A DNA stretch of 64,000 bases from contig CM046874.1 in NCBI GenBank assembly GCA_025667525.1, positions 666,216,737 through 666,280,736 of the forward strand, read 5' to 3'. Origin of the DNA: Glebionis coronaria (Eukaryota > Streptophyta > Magnoliopsida > Asterales > Asteraceae). Positions 48,757 to 59,174 of this stretch are shown one piece after another; positions within the stretch are counted from its first letter, which is position 1; every line of letters begins with the position of its first letter. The translations under genes and the position numbers were made by a program. The notes beneath the pieces were generated by a model. That model did not search any database. It saw only the letters and a program-made list of their open reading frames with translations, and was not told the DNA's origin.

Positions 48757-49443
48757 TGATGATATACCATATCAAATTAAATAGAATGTTTACAAATGGA
48801 TCCCGCCAACTATATCATCGGGTCCCACAGAATTCATACATATACTAATAAACGGATAAAAGGAATATATTCGCTTCGTAAACGGATAAAAGGAATATAT
48901 TCGATTCGTAATGGAAAATATTCCTTATGGGCCCCGCTAATAGAATATATTTTTTCCAATTCAGAATGAAATATAATCACATGTTAAATGTATCTGATAA
49001 AAAAAGAATATTAAGATTCCTTTTCCATCTATAAATAGAGGCAATCGAAACATTCCAGGGGCACCCAATATTCTCTTCTTTCTCTATAGTAAATTCCAAT
49101 ACCATATGATAAGAATGATATATTCCTAAAAGGAATGTTATTTCATTCCCAATACCTTCTTATTGAAACCTCGGCTCTGAATCCAGATATGTGGCGTAAA
49201 ACCATATGAAGAATATGAGTTACCAAAGGGGAATCGCCACCAGAGATATATTCTTATAATGTCCTTGCACGACCTGCCGTTGTTCTGTTATTAGTTATTG
49301 TCTTCGCATATTACTCGATTAAGTTAGTGATACTAGATTATAGGCGTAGATAGATGGCAAACATTTGACTCTCCTGCGCATGACATAGTGCCACGTTGAT
49401 CGTTTGCCCACGTGATCTACATCTGCACATTTACGTATCATCA
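48757..49443 (+). repeat. 3' LTR of the Tat element
   Basis: 687 bp with the same ends, the same 30-bp tandem duplication (about 48850-48909) and TATA box as the 5' LTR. AATTC follows directly. Confidence 0.95.
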
Positions 49444-49904
49444 AATTCAATTTGTGTTATTTACTGTTGTTGTGGTTATGTGAAGCATCAATGCGTTTCT
49501 TCAATCCATTCGACTAAAACAAGCTAGTATACTTGTAGTCGAATCACACACACATGTATCTATATAGTCATACTTTCATTTCTTCACTTACGAAACTAAA
49601 ATAGTGAAATGTTCGGAGGTGATAGGAGTAACGATACTAGTTTTACTAAAATCATAAAGGACGTCGTCTTGGATTTAAACCCAAACCTTTATACATGTCC
49701 CTGATCATGCACCAATGGGGATATAGCAAAAATACTCAGTTCATAATTTCTTATGGAATTATAGGAATTAAACCAGCTGAGTCGATTTACGTCGAATCAA
49801 ACTATATCAATCTCACAACTCGACTTCAACTCGATTGGGTATTAATTTTCAAGCTTGAGTTCGATGAAAGTGGCAAACATATAATTTGTCAAAATCCAAA
49901 ATGA
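49444..49904. other. Intergenic, no gene seen
   Basis: AT-rich host sequence between the Tat element and the LINE. The short ORF at 49695-49904 has no recognisable features. Confidence 0.5.
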
Positions 49905-51690
49905 TTTTCAAAAAAAGAAACCTTTTCCATATGTACAACCTCTTGTTGTTATGGAAGGTCTTCATATTGCTTTACAAGATGCGGTTGACTCTGGTTTGAT
50001 TTGTGGGACTAAGGTGGGAGATTCATGTTTAAATATATCTCATTTTTTTACGCTGATAATGTTGTGATTACTTCAGAATGGAATCCTCATGATATGGAAA
50101 ACATAATTCGCGTACTTCATGTATTCTACCTTACTTCAGGCCTTAAAATTAATATAGCAAAATCAAACGTGTACGGGGTAGGAGTTTCGTCGGGTGAAGT
50201 TGAAGACATGGCACGTGCCACTGGTTGTGCTCCAGGTTTGGTTCCATTCTCATACCTTGGTTTGCCGATAGGGTCAAATATGAATTTAATTACGAGTTGG
50301 CAGCCTTTAATTGATCGATTTCATAAGAGATTATCCTCTTAGAAAGCGAACCTGTTATCTATTGGTGGGCGATTAACCTTGATAAAAGCTGTTTTAGGAA
50401 GCCTTGGCATATATTATTTGTCAATCTTTAAATGTCCAGAATCCGTCCTTAAAAGGCTTGAATCTCTCCGGGCCTCTTTTTTCTGGGGCAGTAGTGGTGA
50501 CCAAAAGAAGATGGCATGGACTAAATGGGACAACATTTTGGCTTCCTATGAAAAGGTTGGTTTGAATATCGGGAGTTTGAAAGCATTTAATCTCGCTCTC
50601 CTTCAAAAATGGAGATGGCGTATTGTGACAAAATCGGATTCGCTTTGGGCTTGAGTGGTAAAAGCCATTCATGGAGATGAAACGGGGTTTGATCATAAGT
50701 CGTGTAAGTTTAGTGGTACATGGGCTAACATAGTGAAATCTTACTCTATCTTACATACGAAAGATATCATTCCGTTGCACACGTTACGTCATAAAGTGGG
50801 TAATGGTTCTTCTATTCGCTTTTGGAAGGACAATTAGATTGGTGACGGGCCTTTGAGCTCTAAATATAATCGGTTATTTCACTTGGATGTTGATGCTAAT
50901 TGCTTACTTTGTTATGGTCTCTCGAATGGTATATGGTTATGGAATTGGTCTCGGCAAATGTTAGGAAGCAGGAATGAAGAAGCTTTACAGAATTTGCTTT
51001 CAAAAGTTGGTCATGTTTCTGTGAACAACTCCCCTGATTCATGGGAATGGAGCATTGCTGCCGATGGGGTTTTTTCCGTGCATGATTCTCGTATTCATGT
51101 GGATAACATTATTCTTCCGTCGCGTTCATCAAGTACAAGGTGGCTAAAATTTCTCCCCCGTAAGATAAATATATTTATTTGGCGTCTTATAGCAGATAGA
51201 CTTCCAAATCGTTTAAATTTATCTGCTCGGGGTGTAGAGATCTCATCTACTTCTTGTCCTTCTTGCAACGTGGGAGTGGAATCGAGTGATCACTTATTCT
51301 TTGGGTGTGATACAGCTATTAACTTATGGAGGCTTATTCGTGTTTGGATTGATGTTGATATGCCTTCTTTCTCTTCTTGCTTTGATTGGCTGCAATGGTT
51401 TGAGAATTGGAGAGCATCTAGGATATCAAAGGTGTATTGCATTTCCTCGGCTCTTTTATGGTCTATATGGCGGTATCGGAACAGTGTCGTTTTTAATGCT
51501 GATCGTATGCTTAAAAGCGACTTATTCGATTTTATTCGTATGATCTCTTTTTCATGGTTTAAGTATAGAGGTCATAAAGATTTATGTTGGAATTCTTGGT
51601 TAAACAATCCTTTGTAATCTTTTGTATCTTTTTCTAGCTTTTTGCTAGAGTGTTTTTAATTCAATCATCGTTCAAAAAAAAATATTGATC
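49905..51690 (+). pseudogene. 5'-truncated LINE (non-LTR retrotransposon) reverse transcriptase end
   Basis: One frame runs from about 49920 to 51617 and is broken only by three stop codons (TAG 50340, TGA 50652, TAG 50835). It contains the end of the RT palm (FFYADN where YADD is expected, SGLKINIAKSN, FSYLGLPIG), the thumb-like WRWRI region and the zf-RVT domain (RKINIFIWRLIADRLPNRLNL, given here as a span with key residues; CPSCNVGVESSDHLFFGC). A short A-run follows at about 51673-51682 after 'cgttc'. Endonuclease and most of RT are missing, as in typical 5'-truncated plant L1 copies. Confidence 0.88.
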
Positions 51691-51757
51691 AATATTAAAA
51701 AAACACTACATCCATTCAAAGTTAAAAAAAAAATTCGATACAATAATTTGTCTGAAT

Positions 51758-52307
51758 TAGAGATGGTAAAAAATTTCGAACCCGACAGAGAATCCGATAC
51801 CCGAATCTGATTTGATCGAGGATTCCCCGAATTGACCGGGTATCAGGATGGGGATTCCATGATAATAAAAAGTGGGTATGGAGGCGGGGACGGTAAGACC
51901 CTCGGCTCCCCAAACCTGTCTCCGAATATCTTTATTCTACATATACAATTATATATCTATTATATATTTGAAATATTATCAATCGATTGTTAATATCTCT
52001 TTTGAAACTAACTTAAACTCTTGTATATTAATGTTGTTATTGTTAATATTAGACATGACCACATGAATACTCATGTGGTTAATGTTGTTTGACATTACGG
52101 TATTGCGTTATTCTATTTTAAATATTAGTTGTGTAACGGAGAAAAAATCCTCGATTTCTCATTGGGATCCCCGTTTGCCGTTGGGGATGGGATGGTATGT
52201 AGTTTGTAAACCCCTATGAGGATGGAGACGAGGATGTGGATGAGAATATTTTATGAACTTTGGGGATGGGATGGTATGAAACATTCCCCGCCCTATTGTC
52301 ATCTCTA
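51758..52307. mobile_element. Non-autonomous hAT-like element (MITE)
   Basis: The ends are TAGAGATG at 51758 and CATCTCTA at 52307, inverted. Both sides contain 'ggggatgggg' or 'cccgaattgacc' G/C-rich subterminal repeats. The 8-bp flanks are gtctgaat and gtctatat, agreeing at 6 of 8 bases, as expected for an aged hAT duplication. No transposase ORF is present. Confidence 0.6.
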
Positions 52308-52514
52308 GTCTATATATTTTAGTTTATTCAAATAAAAAAAGAAAGAGAAAATAAAAGCATAAAACACATTTAATTTTTGATCACTCATTGTGTGAATTAT
52401 GAAACATTCTTTTTAAAAAAACTGATAACATCTTTATAGTACTTCGTAGTATTACCTGATTCATTTCAACATGACCCATAAAAAAATTTATGTATAACAA
52501 CCCATTTACACGAA

Positions 52515-52740
52515 TTTAACTAGGGGTGAACATTTGGACGACCAACTCGGACCAAATTGAAAAATCAAATCTAACTGGACCGATTTAGAACGGGCCGGAT
52601 AATTTTGATCCGGAGCTTTGAACCACTTAGATCCTCGGTTTGGTCCCATTCACATTATTTGACCACACAAAGTACAAACCGAACAAGACCGGATGTATTC
52701 GGACCAAACCGGACCGGACCATAGTGGTTTATACTAGTTT
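52515..52740. repeat. Remnant of a small hAT-like repeat
   Basis: It starts 'ctaggggtgaaca', a common plant MITE end. It contains many 'ggaccaaa' / 'ccggaccgg' words like those at 13840-13970 and 17385-17810. The opposite terminus is not found. Confidence 0.35.
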
Positions 52741-53043
52741 ATGTACTACTCCAATAACAAGCCATTGTCCCACCCACCTACTACTGTACTTCTCTTCAAA
52801 TTGAATAATTAGGGTTTCACCAGATCTGATATGATCTGATCTGAATAATGGGTGAGAAGATCATGCTTCTTCTTATGGATGCTTCTTGTAGGCATGTACA
52901 AATATGCTATCATCTTCCACCTAAATATGGGTTTGTTGAGTTACATTCGGATTTAACCGTCATACATCATGATATAAAGGTATCAGTAATTAATTACCTT
53001 TGATGCTCTCTATTTGAGTTTTTTTATTAATAATAAGGTTTTG

Positions 53044-53234
53044 GTGTTTGTTCCAGCTATATAAAGTTGACTTGTGGCTTATTTTGTTTTGAGCTTATGT
53101 TTCATAACTTCACTTTATTTATGGCGGCTTATTTTTACAAGTTTTCAAATAAGCCCCAAGAAATTGGTCTTATTAAACATAAGACCCGAATTTAAATAAG
53201 ACATAAGCCGTCTATATAATCCGGAACAAACACT
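53044..53234. mobile_element. MITE in the predicted intron
   Basis: The left end GGTGTTTGTTCC and right end GGAACAAACACT are inverted, and inverted similarity continues inward ('tatata...ggcttat'). It is about 190 bp and has no ORF. A target duplication was not clear. Confidence 0.6.
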
Positions 53235-53650
53235 TCCTTTTCATTTGTTTTCATAGCGAGTTTCATAAATTGAGAGCCTGTTTGTTCATTATTTATGATA
53301 GTCCCGGTTAGAATGTTGTTACAATCACCTAATTTTGTCCTTGGAGTTTGCTTGTTGATTTGAAGCCCACTAAAATGAGCCTATCTATAAAGTTTATAAA
53401 AGTGGATAAACTCATAAGCCAACTAAAATGAGCTTATGTGTTTATCAAGTTCTCAAAAAAGTATGTTAAACAAGCTAATTTGATTGGCTTTTTTAAAAAT
53501 TTGATAAGCTTGTTTGCTCATTTTTCTCAAATTATGAGCTTATCTACTTGGTATTGACCTTATAAGCTCAAATGAGTAAGCTCATAGTTTCAAAAGTTAA
53601 GCATACGCGCTTATCAAATTTTGCAGAGATAGGAATATGGTGTTGTTAGG
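53235..53650. repeat. Second MITE-like inverted-repeat region
   Basis: Many inverted 'ataagctcat' / 'atgagcttat' pairs occur over 350 bp, starting 'gcctgtttgttcatt'. It resembles a decayed foldback element; borders are uncertain. Confidence 0.35.
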
Positions 53651-53997
53651 AATGCACCTACCGTGTTGAATGCACCTATGGGCTTAGCTAGGTTTTATGT
53701 AACAAAGTGCTTATATTCTTATTCCACACATATTGTTATTGTTTTACCTTCATTCTGATTTGTCTTTGTTTTTTCTTATGCATCGCTGACAAGATCATTT
53801 CACAAGGTGGAGAAGGTGCTCTTCCACCAAGTGTAAAGACGGTGGAATGTCTTCATTCACAGTTACGTGATAACAGTGAGGTCTGCCTCAGGTTTTGGTT
53901 CGGCAAATGTAATCCAAAAGATTATTTCTTTTGCAACTGTCGAATATGCTGTTCTTGCCAATGTTGTGAGTTTTTTTTACTTTTTCTCTTTTTATAA

Positions 53998-54811
53998 TTT
54001 TAAAGTTGGTAATTACTTTACTCTTTGTCATGCCTGCTAGCTTGTTTCTAGTAAATAATCTAGTTTGTAGAAACTGAGTTTATGTATGAGCGTTAGTTGT
54101 GTGTAGTTTTCAGTTATGTGGTAGCGTGATAGTTGGTTTCATGGGATTGGTTTTGTGAGGATCGAATCTATAGGTTAGTATTTGGTGGATGGAATGGAAC
54201 TACTAAGCACTCATGATGCAACAGGTACTTATCACCTCCGGTATAGCTAGGTATAGCTAGGTCGACCTGTATTCGTCGTTTTATAATAACAGTTGCTATG
54301 CGAACATAAAGATTTCGCTTCATAATATGTGTTTTAACTTTTAACTGCTAGGGCAATGCTTCTACAAATTATTTTGACAGTCACTTTAATAAGATACATT
54401 ATCTTAGAACTTCAAAGGAATTTTAGGGATGTCACGTTTGTCAAATAATTGCGCAATGGTTTCATGTATTACATGTCTGGTCTTACACTTAGCAGATGAA
54501 TTGGATTAGACATCAAAAAGTGTCTCTGACTACATCAAATATCAACTCTTATGTTGACTTGCGTGAACTTATTATGTTGTAATTTATTCATGTTTAGGTT
54601 TAAATAGTAATTGTTGTTATAAGCAATGATTAAAGTTTATACTTTGTTCTGATTAAGTTTAACGATTAAAATTATATGAGTGGGCAGCTCAAGAATCAAG
54701 CAGTTGCAACAATAGTGTATTTTGCAACAAGATCATGTTTTAGAATCTTTGAAAACACAGGACATGTTTCTTTCATTCATGGCTATATATCAAAGAAAAA
54801 TTGTCGGAATC
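53998..54811. other. Intergenic, no gene seen
   Basis: AT-rich DNA between the gene fragment and the second Tekay element. One small duplication, 'ggtatagctaggtatagctagg', lies near 54240. No coding motif. Confidence 0.5.
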
Positions 54812-57597
54812 TGTGATACCCTATAACCGAGGTCACTAACATTACCCTATATTACGCTTATTTTTGAAATTTTTAATAAATTTTAATTGCTATATATTTT
54901 AGTATTTTGGTTGAAACCGATGTTCGAGGTTATAATTTTGACGATTGACGATTTAAGAAGGACGATGACGAATACGATCCCGATGGATGCCCAAATTTCT
55001 ATAATTATTGACGTTTTATCGATAATGTAATTTTTCGAGAATTTTACTTACGGTTCGTGTTAAGTCGAGTCGGGTGAGTTTTATTGCTTTCCGGGTACAT
55101 TTAAAGTATCCCAAAAGTATTTTGGAGTGTTTGGGATAATTTCTGACTCCCGTAAAATTTTCTAAAATGACTAGTGAGTCAATCACGCAAAGTTTTGTTG
55201 TCGTTTTTGCTTAAGGCCAAAAGAAAGCTTAAATTGCACTTAGGTCCTTCCCATTTCACAAAAAGGGACTAACACCACACACACAAAACACTTTACAAAA
55301 AAAAAAGATCAAAACCCCCTCCCTCTTGTTCTTAGGCCGACGGCCAAACCCCAAAAACCACCACCACACCATTTTTTTTTGAGTTTTGATCCATTCTAAT
55401 CATATACCACCTCCTAAAATCATCTAGTGAGTGTTAATTCATGCTCATTTCACACATGCATTAACAAAAATTCTTCCAAAAATTTCAAGATTTTTCAAAT
55501 TCGTTTTTGATGTTAATTGGGCATTTTCATGTTTAATTCATGCTAAAAGGATGCTAGAACACCAAACAAATCAACCAAAATCAATTTGGTTGGCGGGTTT
55601 TGATCACCCAAACCCCACGGCTCAATGGGGGGTGTTTGGGGATCATGATGGTTCATGTTTTGAGCTTGATTTTGTGTTTAATATCATGTTTTTAGATGTT
55701 TTAGATGGGTACATTTACTTGCATGCTTGTTTTTAGGATTTTAGTTTTATGAGGTTGATGATCAATAGGGGTTAGGGACTGAAAACATTGTTTGGTTATG
55801 ATTAAGGATGCTTAGGATGATGTCTAGTGATGATAAATGGGTTTGGAAACGAGCGTTAGTATGATTTTGGTGTAGTTGATTTTAGGCAGAAAGTTTAAGG
55901 CATTTTCGTAAAAATTATTTTAAAAACAGGTCTTGTGGATAGGATAGATTTGTAGATCATCTTCTTAGCTTCGATTTGGTATAAGGTAGAGCTTACGACT
56001 CCTAACGAGTCAAAAGTTATGACGTTTTGAAATTCGTGTACCGGGAGATGAAAACCGTCATAATCCGAAATTATGCTTGGTTTTAGGTCAAATCCCGGGG
56101 ACTATAAGTCTAGTTTGGTAAATGGTCAAGGGCTGAATTTTGGTGTCAAACCTGCACATTTGAGTCTATTATAGGACTTAGGTGTCAAAGGGGTCAATGG
56201 AGTGTTTTAAACGGGTCAAATGAGTCCGACTTGGTCAAAGTACAATTTTAGTCCGAAAAACGTAGTTTTGGAAAAGTGTTGAGTAACGGGTCGTAGAAGT
56301 AAAAATTTTTGTTGGGATTAAATATGTGTTTTCTACAGGTCTTATAGTATTTTTGAGAATTTTCTCAATTTTTATAAAAATGGTTAAGTATAATAAAACA
56401 GTCCGTACTTTCGGTAAGTATCGGCGAAAATGAATAAAAATAGATAACGTTAATAATAAGGACAAATGGTATGAAACGAGTAACACTTGTCGTTTTGTTT
56501 TGGCGTGAGTTGTAATTGTCACAAGTGACTAGTATTTATGTATTTTATACAGTACCATAAGGTTTTAAAATGAGATTACTCATTACGCGTTATTTGGTTT
56601 GATAGGTGTTGATTTACCCGGGCATCCGTATCGTCGTCAGTGACCGTCTCTCGAACTATCGACTACTTGTTATATAAGGTGTGAATTTATAGCCTCGCTT
56701 ATTATTATTTCAAACTGTTTTACCCGCGAGGGAAATGCATGCTAGTTTTCAAAATGGACATATGTCATGAATGATTATTAGACCCGAATGTTGCCTTTGA
56801 AATTGTGTTGAGTACCTAGTTGCAAAAGTCCCTAAATTCATGAACTATTAACTATTGTTTAGTCCTAGTGTGGATTAGAAATAGCCGCTTATGCAAAGTG
56901 ATAGTACTATGGGGTTGACTACCCTATCCGAGACGAGGGCTAGTACGTTGATACCCCCTGCGGACGGATAATTTGTGATAAGAGATAAGGTATAATTGCA
57001 ACTGATGCCTTAGTAGGGGCCTTGGTTTCATCTGAATCACGCCGGTAATTATTACGCGGGTGATTGAGTTAACGGTTTAGTGTCATGAGCTTAAACACAA
57101 TTGCCAGTATCTTGAATATATATTGTTTGATCGACAAGTCTATGAATGATCGTGAATGGTTTTTATTTCACATATGTTCAAAATGAATTGTAAAACCTAT
57201 GAATTCCACTCAACGTTTTCGTTGACCAAATTTAGCATGTGTTTCAGGTAACCGCTGAAGTGTAGGATGGAGCGTGCATGGGATGGATGTTGTGTGTATG
57301 GCTTGGAGTCTGCTTGTTTTTCCTCCCGTTATTACTTAAACAATTTTTAACTTTGATGTCATGTTGTTGTGAAAACTGTAACTTTTGGGTTGAGATTCAT
57401 GGGGACCGAAAACGCAAAAATCTGTTGTATCAATTAGGGTTGGAAAAACCGTAGACATGTATCTTTTAACGATTTTAATTTAAGTTTTAAATTGACGTCT
57501 CTTTGGAGTCGTTCGATATATCTTGTGTGCGATGATAACTGCCTAGCACCCAAATGTTGTAGTTCCGCTGCGTATAGCATTTGGTGGGGTGTTAGAG
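54812..57597 (+). repeat. 5' LTR of the young Tekay element
   Basis: It starts TGTGATACCC, the same as at 63683 after the PPT. The right end lies near 57597 ('ggtggggtgttagaga'), just before the primer site, but the final CA expected for an LTR is not evident, so the end is approximate within a few bases. The ORF-like frames inside are not genes. Confidence 0.88.
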
Positions 57598-57599
57598 AT

Positions 57600-57613
57600 T
57601 GGTATCAGAGCCA
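57600..57613 (+). other. Primer binding site (tRNA-iMet) of the young Tekay element
   Basis: TGGTATCAGAGCCA directly follows the 5' LTR. Confidence 0.92.
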
Positions 57614-57989
57614 TGAGTTATAGAGAACTAGGTCGTTTTGAAAATCCTAAACTATAACTTTTGGTGTCGTAAGAAATTGTCCAAGCACACACAACTATCC
57701 TGCATGGCTCCGGTAAGGTTTATTTTTGTATTCATGGCATTTGACGTATACTTTTGAGTTGAAGTATATATGTGGGTATTTATTATGTAAATATGGAAAT
57801 TACTATATGTAAACGTTGAAATTATACGTGGAATATCCGGCACCGTAATTTTTGTATTAATCATGCATGAGCATCATAGTATTGCATTTTGGGCATATGT
57901 ACCACCTTTGCATTGCATTTGCATGCATGTATTTATAAATATTGTATAGTTATCTTACGTACCCTCCAAAATTCTCTGTTATTGCAGGA
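57614..57989 (+). promoter_or_regulatory. Leader with splice donor and first acceptor
   Basis: 'catggctccg/gtaagg' at 57703-57716 is a strong plant donor (GT at 57713). Acceptors follow before the extra ORF ('ttattgcag', AG at 57986-57987) and before gag ('gtttttgcag', AG at 59150-59151). Use of one or the other acceptor would give separate messages for the two proteins. The ATG before the donor is not in frame with either protein across the splice. Confidence 0.5.
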
Positions 57990-58814
57990 ATGGCCGAGGT
58001 ACCGCCTAATGGTAATGGAAACGATTACGTCGTAGGTCACGAAGGGGGAAGTGTTGGAACAGCTGCTGAAGGACAAGCTGAGGCGAACAATGTGCAGGCC
58101 CAGGACCTAGACCAAAGGAGAACTACTTGCCCCAGGCCTATGCGTACTTCTCATCTGGTTGGTGCACCAGGTATCCCCAGGAGATCCGAAGGTGCAGCGA
58201 GCGCAAATTTTCTTCATCAGGGCATCTCAAGAGTTTACTGCCCTGGACCAAAGGTTTATCATGACGTACGACGTATTGTGAGAAGATTGGATGAATCGAT
58301 GGCCGAGCGGTACATAGTGGAGTCGAGGGTGATCGACAGATTCGACGAGAACGAAAGGGCACACCAAGGACTGTTGGCAAGGACTTCAAGAATTGAGTAT
58401 GATGGAAATGCAAACAAGAGTGATATCAACAGTCTAAGATCGATGATCGCGAACTTGAGCGCCAGTCTTGACCGTGTTAGGGAAGATCAAGTGAGATTGT
58501 CTAGGATGCAGAGTTGGGAGCATCGAGTGAGAGCATCATTGCCCCCAGATTGGAGATTTGTGGATGATTTGGAAATGGAAGCTAATGACTTCATGATCCA
58601 GACACCTGCCAGAGGTGCTTGTATCACTGTGGGAAATCATGTAGCGGTTGAGTGTGGGTCTACGTCAGGGAGGAAAAAGGAGACTGAATATGGGCCAAAC
58701 GACAAGGGAAAGAGAAAAATGGATGATGTGGACGAGGATGATAGCGATGAGGAACCCGAGGAAGATGATGATGAACCGCCATCCAAGAGGCCGTGTGGAT
58801 CACCACATGCCTAG
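57990..58814 (+). CDS. Extra ORF upstream of gag in the Tekay element, unknown function
   Basis: ATG at 57990 lies three bases after a splice-acceptor-like TTATTGCAG and opens a 274-codon frame, intact in this young copy. Residues 1-45 are Gly/Asn/Ala-rich. Residues about 90-185 are charged and helical with coiled-coil character (HDVRRIVRRLDESMAERY, SLRSMIANLSASLDRV). The tail has a basic KGKRK (239-243), a strongly acidic run (245-262) and SKRP (265-268), the pattern of a nuclear signal next to an acidic patch. No knuckle, protease or membrane segment is present. I do not recognise the family. A longer in-frame start at 57942 is less likely because it lies before the acceptor. Confidence 0.65.
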   Translation: MAEVPPNGNGNDYVVGHEGGSVGTAAEGQAEANNVQAQDLDQRRTTCPRPMRTSHLVGAPGIPRRSEGAASANFLHQGISRVYCPGPKVYHDVRRIVRRLDESMAERYIVESRVIDRFDENERAHQGLLARTSRIEYDGNANKSDINSLRSMIANLSASLDRVREDQVRLSRMQSWEHRVRASLPPDWRFVDDLEMEANDFMIQTPARGACITVGNHVAVECGSTSGRKKETEYGPNDKGKRKMDDVDEDDSDEEPEEDDDEPPSKRPCGSPHA

Positions 58815-59174
58815 TTGCTTGTCTTGTATTTTATCTTTGATCGTTGTAATAGAACTGTTTTAGACTTTTGTATGATGGCATTATGACGAAAAACTTGAGG
58901 ACTTAAGTTTTATGGTGAATGGTTGTAGTGGCAATACTTGTCACAATTTTGGTTGATTATCAATACAATCCACGTTTACCTTTCATGATCTGTGATACGT
59001 CTTTAATTTGATCTTTTGTGATGTGAATTGATGAATATTAGTAACTCTGTAGTGATGTGTCGTTGTATTTATATTATGTCTTGAAAGAGAAATCCATCTT
59101 AATCTTGATGTGTATACTTACATTGTTTTTCTATTTTCCCTGTTTTTGCAGAGAGGTATATTTGATAACGCACC
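58815..59174 (+). other. Spacer between the extra ORF and gag
   Basis: 360 bp, T-rich, with poly(A)-signal-like words (aatacaat near 58960) that could end an extra-ORF message. It ends in a polypyrimidine-TTTTTGCAG acceptor 24 bp before the gag ATG. Confidence 0.5.

Larger units (their letters stand above)
29207..49443 (+). mobile_element. Tat-lineage Ty3/gypsy retrotransposon, interrupted by a nested chromovirus
   Basis: The LTRs (688 and 687 bp) have 8-bp inverted ends TGATGATA/TATCATCA, and a perfect 5-bp target duplication AATTC flanks them (29202-29206 and 49444-49448). Between them are a TTGGCGCC-type primer site, gag, protease, RT, RNase H, a second (archaeal-type) RNase H, and a truncated integrase, followed by a 2.7-kb 3' region with an antisense gene. 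The second RNase H and the extra ORF are hallmarks of the Tat group. A Tekay element (33650-44942) is inserted in the second RNase H. Frameshifts, a stop and the lost integrase end make it defective. The LTRs differ at about a dozen sites by eye. Confidence 0.93.
52848..53880 (+). pseudogene. Unidentified host-gene fragment, predicted two exons
   Basis: ATG at 52848 follows 'agggtttcaccagatctgat', a typical plant 5' UTR. Exon 1 (52848-52979, 44 codons, MGEKIMLLLMDASCRHVQIC and on) ends in phase 0 at a GTATCAG donor. A pyrimidine-rich acceptor at 53792-53793 opens exon 2 (53794-53880: GGEGALPPSVKTVECLHSQL), also in phase. After that the frame becomes Cys-rich and unconvincing. An overlapping frame from about 53876 (SANVIQKIISFATVEYAVL) looks more protein-like, which suggests a frameshift or another splice. 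I do not recognise the family. Two small repeats fill the intron. It may be a captured fragment or a dead gene. Confidence 0.4.

Noticed and set aside
57703..57712. ATGGCTCCG before the splice donor as the shared start codon
   Set aside because: Spliced to either acceptor it is out of frame with the extra ORF and with gag, so it is at most an upstream ORF.
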